Source of the DNA: a bacterium 1XD21-70
Lineage (GTDB): Bacteria; Bacillota; Clostridia; Lachnospirales; Lachnospiraceae
Reading direction: 5' to 3'
Assembly: GCA_003669055.1 (NCBI GenBank)
Contig: RAYB01000027.1
Span: 1-64,000, forward strand
Length of the DNA stretch: 64,000 nucleotides
Shown here: positions 31,794-39,908 of the stretch, one piece after another
Position numbering within the stretch: the stretch's first letter is position 1
Layout: every line of letters begins with the position of its first letter
Notes under the pieces: model-generated
Database searches by the model: none
What the model was told of the DNA's origin: nothing
Seen by the model: only the letters and a program-made list of their open reading frames with translations
Made by a program: the position numbers and the translations under genes

Positions 31794-32600
31794 TCACCGG
31801 CTGCCTTCAATCAGCCCTAAGTGCACGCAGGCATTCCAGACCCCGTCCTCGTCGATCCGGTCCGTCACATAGTCCGCCGCCTGCTTTAACTCCTCCCGGC
31901 CATTCCCCATGGCAACCCCTATGCCGGCTATCCGGAGGATCTCATAGTCATTCATGCTGTCCCCGAACGCCACCGTCTGTGACAGCGGCACCCCCAGATA
32001 TTCGCTAAGGCGCTTCAGCCCCTCTGCCTTGGATGCACAATTCTCAACCACATCTGCCCCCTCGCCGTTAGAAAACATCGGAAGCCTCACCTGAGGGAAT
32101 GCCGCCTCCACTGACTTCGCCCCTGGTTCCTTCCCGATATAAGCCATGGTCCGCACCGGCATGCCCAAAAGCTTCCAGGGATCCCGGAAGCAGCGGTCTG
32201 AGCGCTGCCAGCGGATCATATCATGCCGGGTCACATATTCCGGATTCATATAATAGTCCTCTGCCCCGACACTGATCCCCATCGCAAAGTCCTTCCCTTG
32301 GGTAAACCGCAGCAGCCGCTCCACCAGCCCTTGGTCCATCCTGTGCTCATAGATCAGTTCGTCCCCTAATGTCACCTTTGTCCCGTTCAGATGGATCACC
32401 GCATCCGGCCTCACCAATTCGGTCAGCCCGGCACTGTACTTAGCGTCCATATCCCTGCCGGTTGCAATCACTATATAATACCTCTCCCGCAAACACTTAA
32501 GCGCCTGCATGGCACTATCCGGAATCCGCCAGTCTGCATGGTTTAAGAGTGTCATATCCATATCAAAGCTGACGATGCCCTTCCTGGCAGTATTTTCCAT
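31794..32600 (-). CDS. Cof-type HAD-IIB phosphatase
   Basis: 268 residues from the ATG at 32600 (AGGAGGG site). Motif I FDMDMTLL (Asp nucleophile, about 12), motif II ATGRD, cap domain of the IIB type in the middle, and motif III/IV at FGDSMNDYEIL followed by GVAMGNG. This family removes phosphate from small sugar phosphates, FMN or pyridoxal phosphate with Mg2+. It lies 91 bases upstream of the dihydrolipoamide dehydrogenase gene, possibly in the same transcript. The substrate is unknown. Confidence 0.9.
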   Translation of the reverse strand: MENTARKGIVSFDMDMTLLNHADWRIPDSAMQALKCLRERYYIVIATGRDMDAKYSAGLTELVRPDAVIHLNGTKVTLGDELIYEHRMDQGLVERLLRFTQGKDFAMGISVGAEDYYMNPEYVTRHDMIRWQRSDRCFRDPWKLLGMPVRTMAYIGKEPGAKSVEAAFPQVRLPMFSNGEGADVVENCASKAEGLKRLSEYLGVPLSQTVAFGDSMNDYEILRIAGIGVAMGNGREELKQAADYVTDRIDEDGVWNACVHLGLIEGSR

Positions 32601-32776
32601 CCCTCTGACCCTCCTGATGACAGGCCTTTTTCTCCCCTCTGCAAATGCCCGGTGCAATATATACAAAAAAACGCTTGCAAGTTCGACCTTTATCATCCTT
32701 TTTCGCAAAAATTATTTTCTTTGGGCATAATATTTCTAACATTATGATAACAAATAAAAAACCTGATGTAAACCTC

Positions 32777-32805
32777 TTTTCAAAATGAAAAATATCTGCT
32801 ATAAT
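32777..32805 (+). promoter_or_regulatory. Promoter of tRNA-Pro(GGG)
   Basis: -10 TATAAT (32800-32805), 17-bp spacer, weak -35 TTTTCA (32777-32782), plus strand. Confidence 0.55.
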
Positions 32806-32843
32806 AGCAAAGTCGGTTGGATCCGGATCTGCCGATGCAAAAG

Positions 32844-32917
32844 CGGGGTATGGCGTAGCTTGGTAGCGCGCTCGGCTGGGGGCCGAGAGGTCGCAGGTTC
32901 AAATCCTGTTGCCCCGA
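32844..32917 (+). tRNA. tRNA-Pro (anticodon GGG)
   Basis: Acceptor CGGGGTA/TGCCCCG (one U.G), anticodon arm CTCGG-CTGGGGG-CCGAG, T arm GCAGG-TTCAAAT-CCTGT. The only plus-strand tRNA of the window. Confidence 0.96.
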
Positions 32918-32922
32918 TTGTA

Positions 32923-32962
32923 AAAGCCCTTGAATCTTAGCGGATTCAAGGGCTTTCTTTTT
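32923..32962. terminator. Bidirectional terminator after tRNA-Pro and the ABC exporter operon
   Basis: Stem AAGCCCTTGAATC/GATTCAAGGGCTT with TCTTTTT on the plus strand and TTTT on the minus strand. Confidence 0.9.
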
Positions 32963-33001
32963 GTCCGGGACAATTTTTTTATCTGCCAATCCTTATAGCG
33001 T

Positions 33002-34918
33002 CTATTCCAGTTCACTCAGCCCTGTATACAGTTCATAATACCGCCCCTTCTGCGCTAAGAGTTCCCCATGGTCTCCCCGCTCGATAATCTCCCCATGCTC
33101 CAGCACCATAATCGCATTGGCATTGCGCACCGTGGACAGGCGGTGGGCGATCACAAAGGTAGTCCTGTCAGCCATCAGGCGGTCCATGCCATGCTCGATA
33201 TGCTTCTCCGTCCGCGTATCCACCGAACTCGTCGCCTCATCCAAAACCAGGATCGGAGCATGGGAAACCGCCGCACGGGCAATATTCAGCAGCTGCCGTT
33301 GCCCCTGGCTCAAATTCGCCCCGTCCCCTTCCAGCATAGTCTGGTAGCCCTGCGGCAGGCGGTTGATAAAGGAATGTGCCGACGCTGTTTTCGCTGCCTG
33401 GATGACCTCCTCATCCGTGGCATCCAGACGGCCGTAGCGGATATTCTCCATCACCGTCCCGGTGAACAGGTGTGTGTCCTGCAACACCATGGCAATATTT
33501 TCACGCAGGTTATCCCGCCGGATATGGCGGATGTCCACCCCGTCGATGGTGATGGATCCCCCCTGAATGTCATAAAACCGGTTGAGCAGGTTGGTGATGG
33601 TTGTTTTGCCTGCTCCGGTGGAGCCCACAAAGGCAATCTTCTGCCCCGGCTTTGCGTACAGGCTGACATCCTTTAAGATTACCTGCCCCGGGTCATACCC
33701 GAATGTCACATGGTCAAGCACCACATGCCCTTTTACCGGCTCAAGCGCCACTGCATCCGCATCGTCCTTTGGCTCCGGCTCCTCATCCATCACCGCAAAC
33801 ACCCGCTCTGCACCTGCCAATGCAGAAAACACATTGCTGACCTGCATCGAAAGTTCATTGACCGGCCGGGAAAACTGCCGCGAAAAATTCAAAAAGACCG
33901 TCAGCCCGCCGACATCAAAGTTGCAAAAAATACAAAAAAGCCCGCCGATACATGCCGTCAGCGAATAGTTCACCTGGCTTAGGTTCCCCATGACCGGCCC
34001 CATAATCCCGCCAAAAAACTGGGCCCGGATCTGGTTGTCGCGCAAATCCCCGTTCAAAAGGTCAAATTCCTCCTGGGCCGCCGCTTCATGGCAGAAGACC
34101 TTCACCACCTTCTGCCCGGCAATCATCTCCTCAATGTAGCCGTTGACTGCCCCTAAAGATGCCTGCTGCGCCGAAAAATACTTATGGCTCCTCTTTGCCA
34201 CTGCCCCTCCGGCTTTCATCATCAGCGGGATCATGGCCAGCGTCACCAGGGTCAGCCAGACATTCGTATAAACCATCAAGAGCAATGTCCCGGCAATGCT
34301 TAAGATCCCGGCAAGCAGCTGTATTAGCGTATTGCTCAGCATCATCCCCACCGCGTCCACATCATTGGTAAAACGGCTCATCAGGTCTCCGTTGCTGTTG
34401 GTGTCATAAAAATGTACAGGGAAACCCTGCAGCTTCCCAAACAGGTCCGTGCGGAGCCGCCGCAATGCCGTCTGAGCCACCGTCAGCATAATCCTCGCCT
34501 GAAGGTAGTTGGCTCCCACCCCTACCAGATAGACAAACGCCATCAGTGCCAGCGCCTTTGCCAATCCGGCCGGATCCCCGCGGCTGCCATCTGTCGGCAC
34601 AATATAGGTGTTGATGATCGGGCGCAGCAGATAAGCCCCCAAAAGCGTGCCCAAAGTATTCAGGACAATACAGGCAAACGCCAAAATAAGCTTTGGGGTA
34701 TCCCCTTCCAGATAGCCTAACAGACGAAGGATCGTCCCCTTACTGTTTTTCGGGCGCCCTCCCCCCAGCATCCTGGCCCGTCCCGGGCCGGGACCCGGGG
34801 CATTTGCGCCTGGCTTCCTTGCAGTGCTTCCCTCCTGCCCCGGTGCGCCAAACCTATTCGCCGTTTTCGTCTTTCCGTAGCGCTCCTTTAACCGTTTCAG
34901 CTTTTCTGCCTGGTTCAT
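33002..34918 (-). CDS. ABC exporter subunit with consensus ATPase site
   Basis: 638 residues. A basic, Pro/Gly-rich N-terminal extension (about 1-60), six membrane helices (about 65-350), and a nucleotide-binding domain with Walker A GSTGAGKTT, signature NLSQGQ and Walker B ILVLDEATS (catalytic Glu present). It overlaps by 4 bases with the preceding half-transporter gene, so the two form a heterodimeric exporter of the TM287/288 or BmrCD type, in the membrane. Substrates in the family are drugs, lipids or peptides; nothing here decides. Its C-terminal end faces the terminator shared with tRNA-Pro. Confidence 0.94.
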   Translation of the reverse strand: MNQAEKLKRLKERYGKTKTANRFGAPGQEGSTARKPGANAPGPGPGRARMLGGGRPKNSKGTILRLLGYLEGDTPKLILAFACIVLNTLGTLLGAYLLRPIINTYIVPTDGSRGDPAGLAKALALMAFVYLVGVGANYLQARIMLTVAQTALRRLRTDLFGKLQGFPVHFYDTNSNGDLMSRFTNDVDAVGMMLSNTLIQLLAGILSIAGTLLLMVYTNVWLTLVTLAMIPLMMKAGGAVAKRSHKYFSAQQASLGAVNGYIEEMIAGQKVVKVFCHEAAAQEEFDLLNGDLRDNQIRAQFFGGIMGPVMGNLSQVNYSLTACIGGLFCIFCNFDVGGLTVFLNFSRQFSRPVNELSMQVSNVFSALAGAERVFAVMDEEPEPKDDADAVALEPVKGHVVLDHVTFGYDPGQVILKDVSLYAKPGQKIAFVGSTGAGKTTITNLLNRFYDIQGGSITIDGVDIRHIRRDNLRENIAMVLQDTHLFTGTVMENIRYGRLDATDEEVIQAAKTASAHSFINRLPQGYQTMLEGDGANLSQGQRQLLNIARAAVSHAPILVLDEATSSVDTRTEKHIEHGMDRLMADRTTFVIAHRLSTVRNANAIMVLEHGEIIERGDHGELLAQKGRYYELYTGLSELE

Positions 34919-36654
34919 GCATCCACCTCCTTCTCTCGCTCCCGCTGGGAATAGCAGATCTCCTGATAGGCTTTGCAGGACGCCAGCAGTTCTTCATGCC
35001 GCCCCCTGCCGATGATCCGCCCCTCGTCCAGCACCAGGATCAGGTCTGCCTCCTCCACGGAACCAATCCTTTGGGCAATGATTATTTTTGTCGTATTTTT
35101 TAATGTTGTGCGAAAGCATTCCCGGATCTTCGCCTCAGTGGCCGTGTCCACTGCACTTGTGGAATCATCCAGGATAAGGATTTTGGGCTGCTTTAAAAGT
35201 GCCCGTGCAATGCATAGCCGCTGCTTCTGTCCGCCGGAGACGTTCACACCCCCCTGCCCCATATCCGTATCATAGCCTTCCGCAAAAGACCGGACAAAGC
35301 CGTCTGCCTGTGCTGCCTCTGCAAAGCCGCGCAGTTCCTCCCTGGTGGCCGCCTCGTTGCCCCACCGCAGGTTTTCCTCGATAGTCCCTGAAAAAAGCAC
35401 ATTTTTCTGCAGCACCATCCCCACACCGTCCCGCAGGTTTTTCAGGGAATATTCCCGCACGTCCACACCATCTACCAGCACCTTCCCTGCTGCCACATCA
35501 TAGAGCCGGGGGATCAGCTGCACCAGTGAGGTCTTGCCGCTGCCGGTGGCGCCGATGATCCCGACCGTCTGCCCCGGCTCTGCCGTAAAGCTGATGCCTG
35601 ACAGCACCTCGTCCCCATCCTTTTGCCTGTAGCTGAAAGAAACCTCACAAAACTCCACTTTGCCTAAAGTTACCCGCTTCTCCTTCTGCGCGGCATTATC
35701 GTCTGTCAGCTGGATCTTTGCCCGCATCACTTCATTGATGCGCTTGACGGAAGCCATGGCCCTTGCACTTTGCAGAAACACCATCGACAGCATCATAAGC
35801 GACATCAGGATCTGCACAATGTAGGTAGTAAATGCCGTCAGGTCACCCACCTGCATCCTGCCTCCGATAATCAGGTTCCCGCCATACCATACCACTGCCA
35901 ATGTAGTCACATTCATTGACAGCATCATCACCGGCATCGTCAAAATAACAACCCGCAAGGCCCGCAGGCTATTCTCCTGCAAATCTTCATTGGCCAGCCG
36001 GAAGCGTTCCTTCTCAAAATCCTCCCGCACAAAGGATTTGATTACCCTCACATTGACCAGCGCCTCCTGGATGCCGGAGTTCAGCCGGTCCAGCTTGGTC
36101 TGCATCACTCCAAAACGGGGATAGGCAGTGGTCAGGAGCGCCGCAATCACACAGCCCAGCACCGGGATTACCACCAGGATAATCAGCGCCAGCCGGTAAT
36201 TCATGATAAATGCCATAACCAGGGCGCCGACCAGCAGACCCGGCGCCCGCAGCGCCAGGCGCAAAATCAGCATCATCACCATCTGCACCTGCTGAATGTC
36301 ATTGGTCAGCCTGGTCACCAGCGACCCTGTGCTGAAATCATCAATATTCTGAAAAGAAAACTGCTGTACCCTGGCAAACAGATCCCGTCGCAGGTCGCTC
36401 GTAAAGCAGATGGATGCTTTTGCAGAGAAATAAGCACCACCGATGCCGCTAAGCGCCATCAAAAATGCCACGCCCACCATCACAAGCCCTGTCCTCACAA
36501 TATACCCAGGATCCCTCTCTGCCACCCCATGGTTAATAATCAGGGACATCAGCTTGGGCAGCATGACCTCCCCTAATACCTCCAGGATCATCAGGCAAGG
36601 GCCGATAATAAATGCACTAAGATAGGGCCTCGCATATTTTCCATAGCCTTTCAT
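34915..36654 (-). CDS. ABC exporter subunit with non-consensus ATPase site
   Basis: 579 residues, with six membrane helices (about 10-310) and an ATPase domain with Walker A GATGSGKTS, signature NVSGGQ and Walker B ILILDDSTS. The residue after Walker B is Asp instead of the catalytic Glu, and the expected switch His is replaced in IIIAQRIGS. This is the hallmark of the degenerate site in heterodimeric exporters, so it is the partner of the overlapping downstream gene. The ATG has an AGGAGGG site. It lies 14 bases after the ABC-F gene, so the three form one operon. Confidence 0.94.
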   Translation of the reverse strand: MKGYGKYARPYLSAFIIGPCLMILEVLGEVMLPKLMSLIINHGVAERDPGYIVRTGLVMVGVAFLMALSGIGGAYFSAKASICFTSDLRRDLFARVQQFSFQNIDDFSTGSLVTRLTNDIQQVQMVMMLILRLALRAPGLLVGALVMAFIMNYRLALIILVVIPVLGCVIAALLTTAYPRFGVMQTKLDRLNSGIQEALVNVRVIKSFVREDFEKERFRLANEDLQENSLRALRVVILTMPVMMLSMNVTTLAVVWYGGNLIIGGRMQVGDLTAFTTYIVQILMSLMMLSMVFLQSARAMASVKRINEVMRAKIQLTDDNAAQKEKRVTLGKVEFCEVSFSYRQKDGDEVLSGISFTAEPGQTVGIIGATGSGKTSLVQLIPRLYDVAAGKVLVDGVDVREYSLKNLRDGVGMVLQKNVLFSGTIEENLRWGNEAATREELRGFAEAAQADGFVRSFAEGYDTDMGQGGVNVSGGQKQRLCIARALLKQPKILILDDSTSAVDTATEAKIRECFRTTLKNTTKIIIAQRIGSVEEADLILVLDEGRIIGRGRHEELLASCKAYQEICYSQREREKEVDA

Positions 36655-36668
36655 CTATATCCCTCCTG

Positions 36669-38543
36669 TTATCGCGCCGGTTCTGTTTGCCCGGCAATCT
36701 TCGCGGCCAGCTCTTCCAGGTACATCCACCGCTCCATCTTCTCCTCCAGGGCAGCTTCCAGTTCCTCTTTCTCGGCCATGAGCTGATTCAATTTCACGAA
36801 ATCATGGGCAAATGTTTCGAGGTCCTGGCCTAACGCAGCAATCCTGTTTTCTAAGTTTGCCATATCCGCTTCGATCGTCTCATAGTCTTTTTGTTCTTTA
36901 TAGGTAAACTTCAGTTTCTGTGGCCCGCGGGTCCTCTGCCCTTTTTCAGCCGCAGGCATATTCGTCTTGGCAGCGGTTCCGGCCGATAATCCCTGCCCTG
37001 CCCCAGCTTCAGCGGCCTTTCGTATGGCATAATCCGTATAGCCCCCTTCATACTGGCGCAGCTTCCCCTCTCCTTCAAAAGCAAAAATACGCTTCATGGT
37101 ACGGTCTAAGAAATAACGGTCATGGGATACAGCCACTACAATCCCTTCAAAACGGTCCAGGTAATCCTCCAGAATCGTTAAGGTGGCAATGTCTAGGTTG
37201 TTGCTCGGCTCATCAAGCAAAAGGAAATTAGGGGATCCAAAAAGCACGCGCAGCAGATTCAGGCGCTTCCTCTCACCGCCGGACAATTTTCCAATCGGGC
37301 TATACTGTTTTTCCGGCGGAAATAAAAACTTTTCCAGCATGGCAGATGCCGTCACCACCCCATCTGCTGTATGGATATACTCTGCCGCATCCTTCACATA
37401 ATCAATCACCCTCTGCTCCGGGTCCATATAGGAAAAATCAATACTGTTTTGCTGCGCATCGTCCTTGGGCTTTTCTGACGAGATTTCCTGGGCATAGTAT
37501 CCCATCTTTACCGTCTGGCCAACATTCACCTGCCCGGAATCCTGCGAAACAATTCCTGCAATAATCTTCATCAAGGTAGACTTTCCGCATCCATTAGGGC
37601 CGATCAAGCCAACCCTGTCACCCTTTAAGAAAATATAGTTAAAATCATCAATCAGTTTTCCCTCTCCATAGGCTTTGCAGATATGTTCCAATTCTACCGT
37701 CGTTTTTCCCAGCCTTGCAGAGATAGAACTTAATTCCAGTTTGGCATCTTGTACCGGGGCCTGCCGGTCCCTCAGTTCCTCATACCGCTGGATATGCGCT
37801 TTCTGTTTCGTGGAACGTGCCCTTGCCCCCCGGCGCATCCACTCCAGCTCCACACGCAGGATGGATTGGCGCTTTCGTTCACTTGCCAGTTCCATCTCTT
37901 CACGCTGTGCCTTCAGTTCCAAGAAACCAGAATAATTTGTCTGGTAACTGTAAACAGAGCCTTTGTCTATTTCCACAATCCGGTTGCACACACTGTCCAG
38001 GAAATAGCGGTCATGGGTTACCATAACCAAAGCACCCCTCCACTTTTTCAGATGCTCCTCCAGCCAGTCCGCCATCTCGTTATCCAAATGGTTGGTCGGC
38101 TCGTCCAACAGCAAAATATCCGCAGGCGAAAGCAATACGGAAATCAGCGCCAGGCGTTTCCTCTGCCCGCCGGAAAGCTGTCCTGCCGGCTGTGCAAAGT
38201 CCTTGATTCCCAGCCGGGTCATCATTGTTTTCGCATCACTCTCAATCGTCCATCTGTTCTCGTCCGATACATTGCCCTCTAACACACAGTCCAAGCTGGA
38301 CATCCCCGGATCAAATTCCGGATGCTGCGGTAAATAGCGGACCACCACGTGATTGGCTGCCGTGATATTTCCTTCATCCGGTTCTTCCATTCCGGCCAGC
38401 ATTTTTAAAAGCGTCGTCTTTCCTGTTCCGTTGATGCCGATGATACCGGCCTTCTCTCCTTCCTGCAAGGAAAAAGATGCATTGTCAAACACTTTGCGTT
38501 CTGTATAAACTTTCGTTATTTTCTCTATATTTATCAAATTCAT
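36669..38543 (-). CDS. uup: ABC-F ATPase, Uup-like with C-terminal coiled coil
   Basis: 624 residues. Two ABC cassettes in one chain without membrane segments: first Walker A GINGTGKTT with LSGGQRKR and LLLDEPTNHLD, the linker arm (about 180-310, highly charged), second Walker A GPNGCGKST with LSGGERKR and LLLDEPSNNLD. A C-terminal coiled coil (about 545-624) marks the Uup branch. ABC-F proteins act at the ribosomal E site; Uup is linked to ribosome rescue or replication/transposon precision. The ATG follows CGAGGAGAG. It is the first gene of an operon with the heterodimeric exporter. Antibiotic resistance is not supported by the sequence. Confidence 0.92.
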   Translation of the reverse strand: MNLINIEKITKVYTERKVFDNASFSLQEGEKAGIIGINGTGKTTLLKMLAGMEEPDEGNITAANHVVVRYLPQHPEFDPGMSSLDCVLEGNVSDENRWTIESDAKTMMTRLGIKDFAQPAGQLSGGQRKRLALISVLLSPADILLLDEPTNHLDNEMADWLEEHLKKWRGALVMVTHDRYFLDSVCNRIVEIDKGSVYSYQTNYSGFLELKAQREEMELASERKRQSILRVELEWMRRGARARSTKQKAHIQRYEELRDRQAPVQDAKLELSSISARLGKTTVELEHICKAYGEGKLIDDFNYIFLKGDRVGLIGPNGCGKSTLMKIIAGIVSQDSGQVNVGQTVKMGYYAQEISSEKPKDDAQQNSIDFSYMDPEQRVIDYVKDAAEYIHTADGVVTASAMLEKFLFPPEKQYSPIGKLSGGERKRLNLLRVLFGSPNFLLLDEPSNNLDIATLTILEDYLDRFEGIVVAVSHDRYFLDRTMKRIFAFEGEGKLRQYEGGYTDYAIRKAAEAGAGQGLSAGTAAKTNMPAAEKGQRTRGPQKLKFTYKEQKDYETIEADMANLENRIAALGQDLETFAHDFVKLNQLMAEKEELEAALEEKMERWMYLEELAAKIAGQTEPAR

Positions 38544-38590
38544 CGCTGCGGCTCTCCTCGTTGTTTTTGTCTATTATACAATAAAATAAA

Positions 38591-38624
38591 AAAGCAGTCA
38601 TCTACTTTGACTACTTTCCCCCAT
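38591..38624 (-). terminator. Terminator upstream of uup
   Basis: AGTAGTCA...TGACTGCT stem followed by TTTTTTATT on the minus strand. It insulates uup from the lipoprotein gene. Confidence 0.7.
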
Positions 38625-38657
38625 CCTATATGAAATATATCTTTCATCATATCTGTG

Positions 38658-38702
38658 TACGCGCAGCGGGCAAGGGGTACATCCCCTTGCCCGCTGCGCG
38701 TA
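38658..38702. repeat. Perfect 20-bp GC-rich hairpin
   Basis: Arms 38658-38677 and 38683-38702 are exact inverted repeats (TACGCGCAGCGG at the outer end) with a 5-base loop. No T-run follows on either strand, so it is not a standard terminator. It lies 42 bases after the SGNH lipoprotein gene. Confidence 0.8.
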
Positions 38703-38743
38703 TGCTGCCTTCATTCCCCCATCTGATGCTATACAGCCATGCA

Positions 38744-39565
38744 CTACCCCAGCACCAAATCTGCCGCCACCTTCTGCAGCTTCGCGGCTACTTCACTGTC
38801 CAAATCGCCCACATAGCTGCAATTTTCTGGTGATTGCTGGTAAATCACCGCATACACGGTACATGCCGCCAGGTAAGTCCCTGCCGGGGACGGGTATCTC
38901 CCATCCTGGTTCCATAACTCAATCTCCGGATATTCCTGTGTACAGCGCATAAATGCCACCCCGGCAGGGATCAGCAGGCTATTCAGTTCATCGGAAATCT
39001 CAGCATAATTCTCTGCCATTATGCTCTGCAACTCTTCCCGGCTCTGCTTTTTGAAGCCGTCCTTAAGCCCCTCCTTGGGAGCCCAGGTCATCAAAAACAC
39101 CGTCTGTCCACCGGCAGATTTAACTTTTTCATCCAGGATCCTGCAATACGGGAACATCTCCTCCTCCGCCGAGAGGGACATCGCGTTATCGCTGCTTTCC
39201 TGAAGGATCACAAAATCCCACTTCTTCCCGCTGACCGTTTTATCAAACATAGCCCCCAATTCGTTATCCGTTTCTGCATATTGTTTCAGGGAACACTGGC
39301 TTTTCGACAACTCATAGGCATCCCTGTTCTTCCCAAGATTATCGGCAATCCGCGCAAATGTGCCGGATAGGTCATTATAAAACGTATGGCTGTTGCCCAC
39401 AAACAGAATCCTTGGCCGTTCACCAGCAGCCGGAGCAGGAGAACGCAGTTCCATCTTTGCCTGGAAATCCATCTGCGGGACTTCATTTTTCGCCCCTCCT
39501 GATGAACATCCCCCCAAAATTGCCGCTGCCAAAAACAGCACCAACACTTTACTGCCCTTTTCCAT
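38744..39565 (-). CDS. SGNH/GDSL-family hydrolase lipoprotein
   Basis: 273 residues from the ATG at 39565 (GGAGGGA site). The lipobox AILGGC gives a lipidated Cys at about 20. The SGNH block I is FVGNSHTFYNDL (about 55-66, nucleophile Ser in GNSHT), followed by the FVILQESSDN block and an Asp/His-containing C-terminal block (WNQDGRYPSPAGTYLAA), where the usual DxxH is DGRYPSPAG, so the general-base His is not obvious. The family deacylates polysaccharides, lipids or peptidoglycan outside the cell. Its neighbours (leuS terminator, uup) suggest a monocistronic gene. Confidence 0.82.
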   Translation of the reverse strand: MEKGSKVLVLFLAAAILGGCSSGGAKNEVPQMDFQAKMELRSPAPAAGERPRILFVGNSHTFYNDLSGTFARIADNLGKNRDAYELSKSQCSLKQYAETDNELGAMFDKTVSGKKWDFVILQESSDNAMSLSAEEEMFPYCRILDEKVKSAGGQTVFLMTWAPKEGLKDGFKKQSREELQSIMAENYAEISDELNSLLIPAGVAFMRCTQEYPEIELWNQDGRYPSPAGTYLAACTVYAVIYQQSPENCSYVGDLDSEVAAKLQKVAADLVLG

Positions 39566-39908
39566 AAAAGTCCCTCCATCAAGCCCATACCTATAAGTTA
39601 CTAAAATCAAGACCGATTGATCTTTATATTTTATTATCTATTTTACATCATTTCTTAACGTTTTGTAAACACCCAACAAAACATTTTTTTAAATCTCCTC
39701 TTTTTCTATATATATGCACAAATATACAGATTATCCTCAAAAGCAACGCTAAACCTGCCGCCAGCCGCTTCCCGATGTCTTTAAAGGTACGCTTTATGGC
39801 ATAAAAAAGAACGGTGCGGGGCAGCCGGCCAAGCCAGGCTGCCCCGCACCGTCATCCGTATAGGGCTTATAGCATCCGCCAAAATGCGCAGCCGCGCATT
39901 TTGCCAGG
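39566..39908. other. Intergenic region between the SGNH lipoprotein gene and leuS
   Basis: 343 bases. It holds the leuS terminator (39802-39852), a small hairpin just after the leuS stop (AAAATGCGC/GCGCATTTT, about 39880-39905) and an AT-rich stretch (39600-39730), which probably contains the lipoprotein promoter. No gene is seen. Confidence 0.6.
39802..39852 (-). terminator. Terminator after leuS
   Basis: 16-bp perfect stem (39811-39826 with 39837-39852, arm ACGGTGCGGGGCAGCC), then TTCTTTTTT on the minus strand. Confidence 0.92.

Noticed and set aside
36669-38543. Antibiotic-resistance type ABC-F protein
   Set aside because: The linker and C-terminal coiled coil fit the housekeeping Uup branch, and there is no resistance-type leader peptide.
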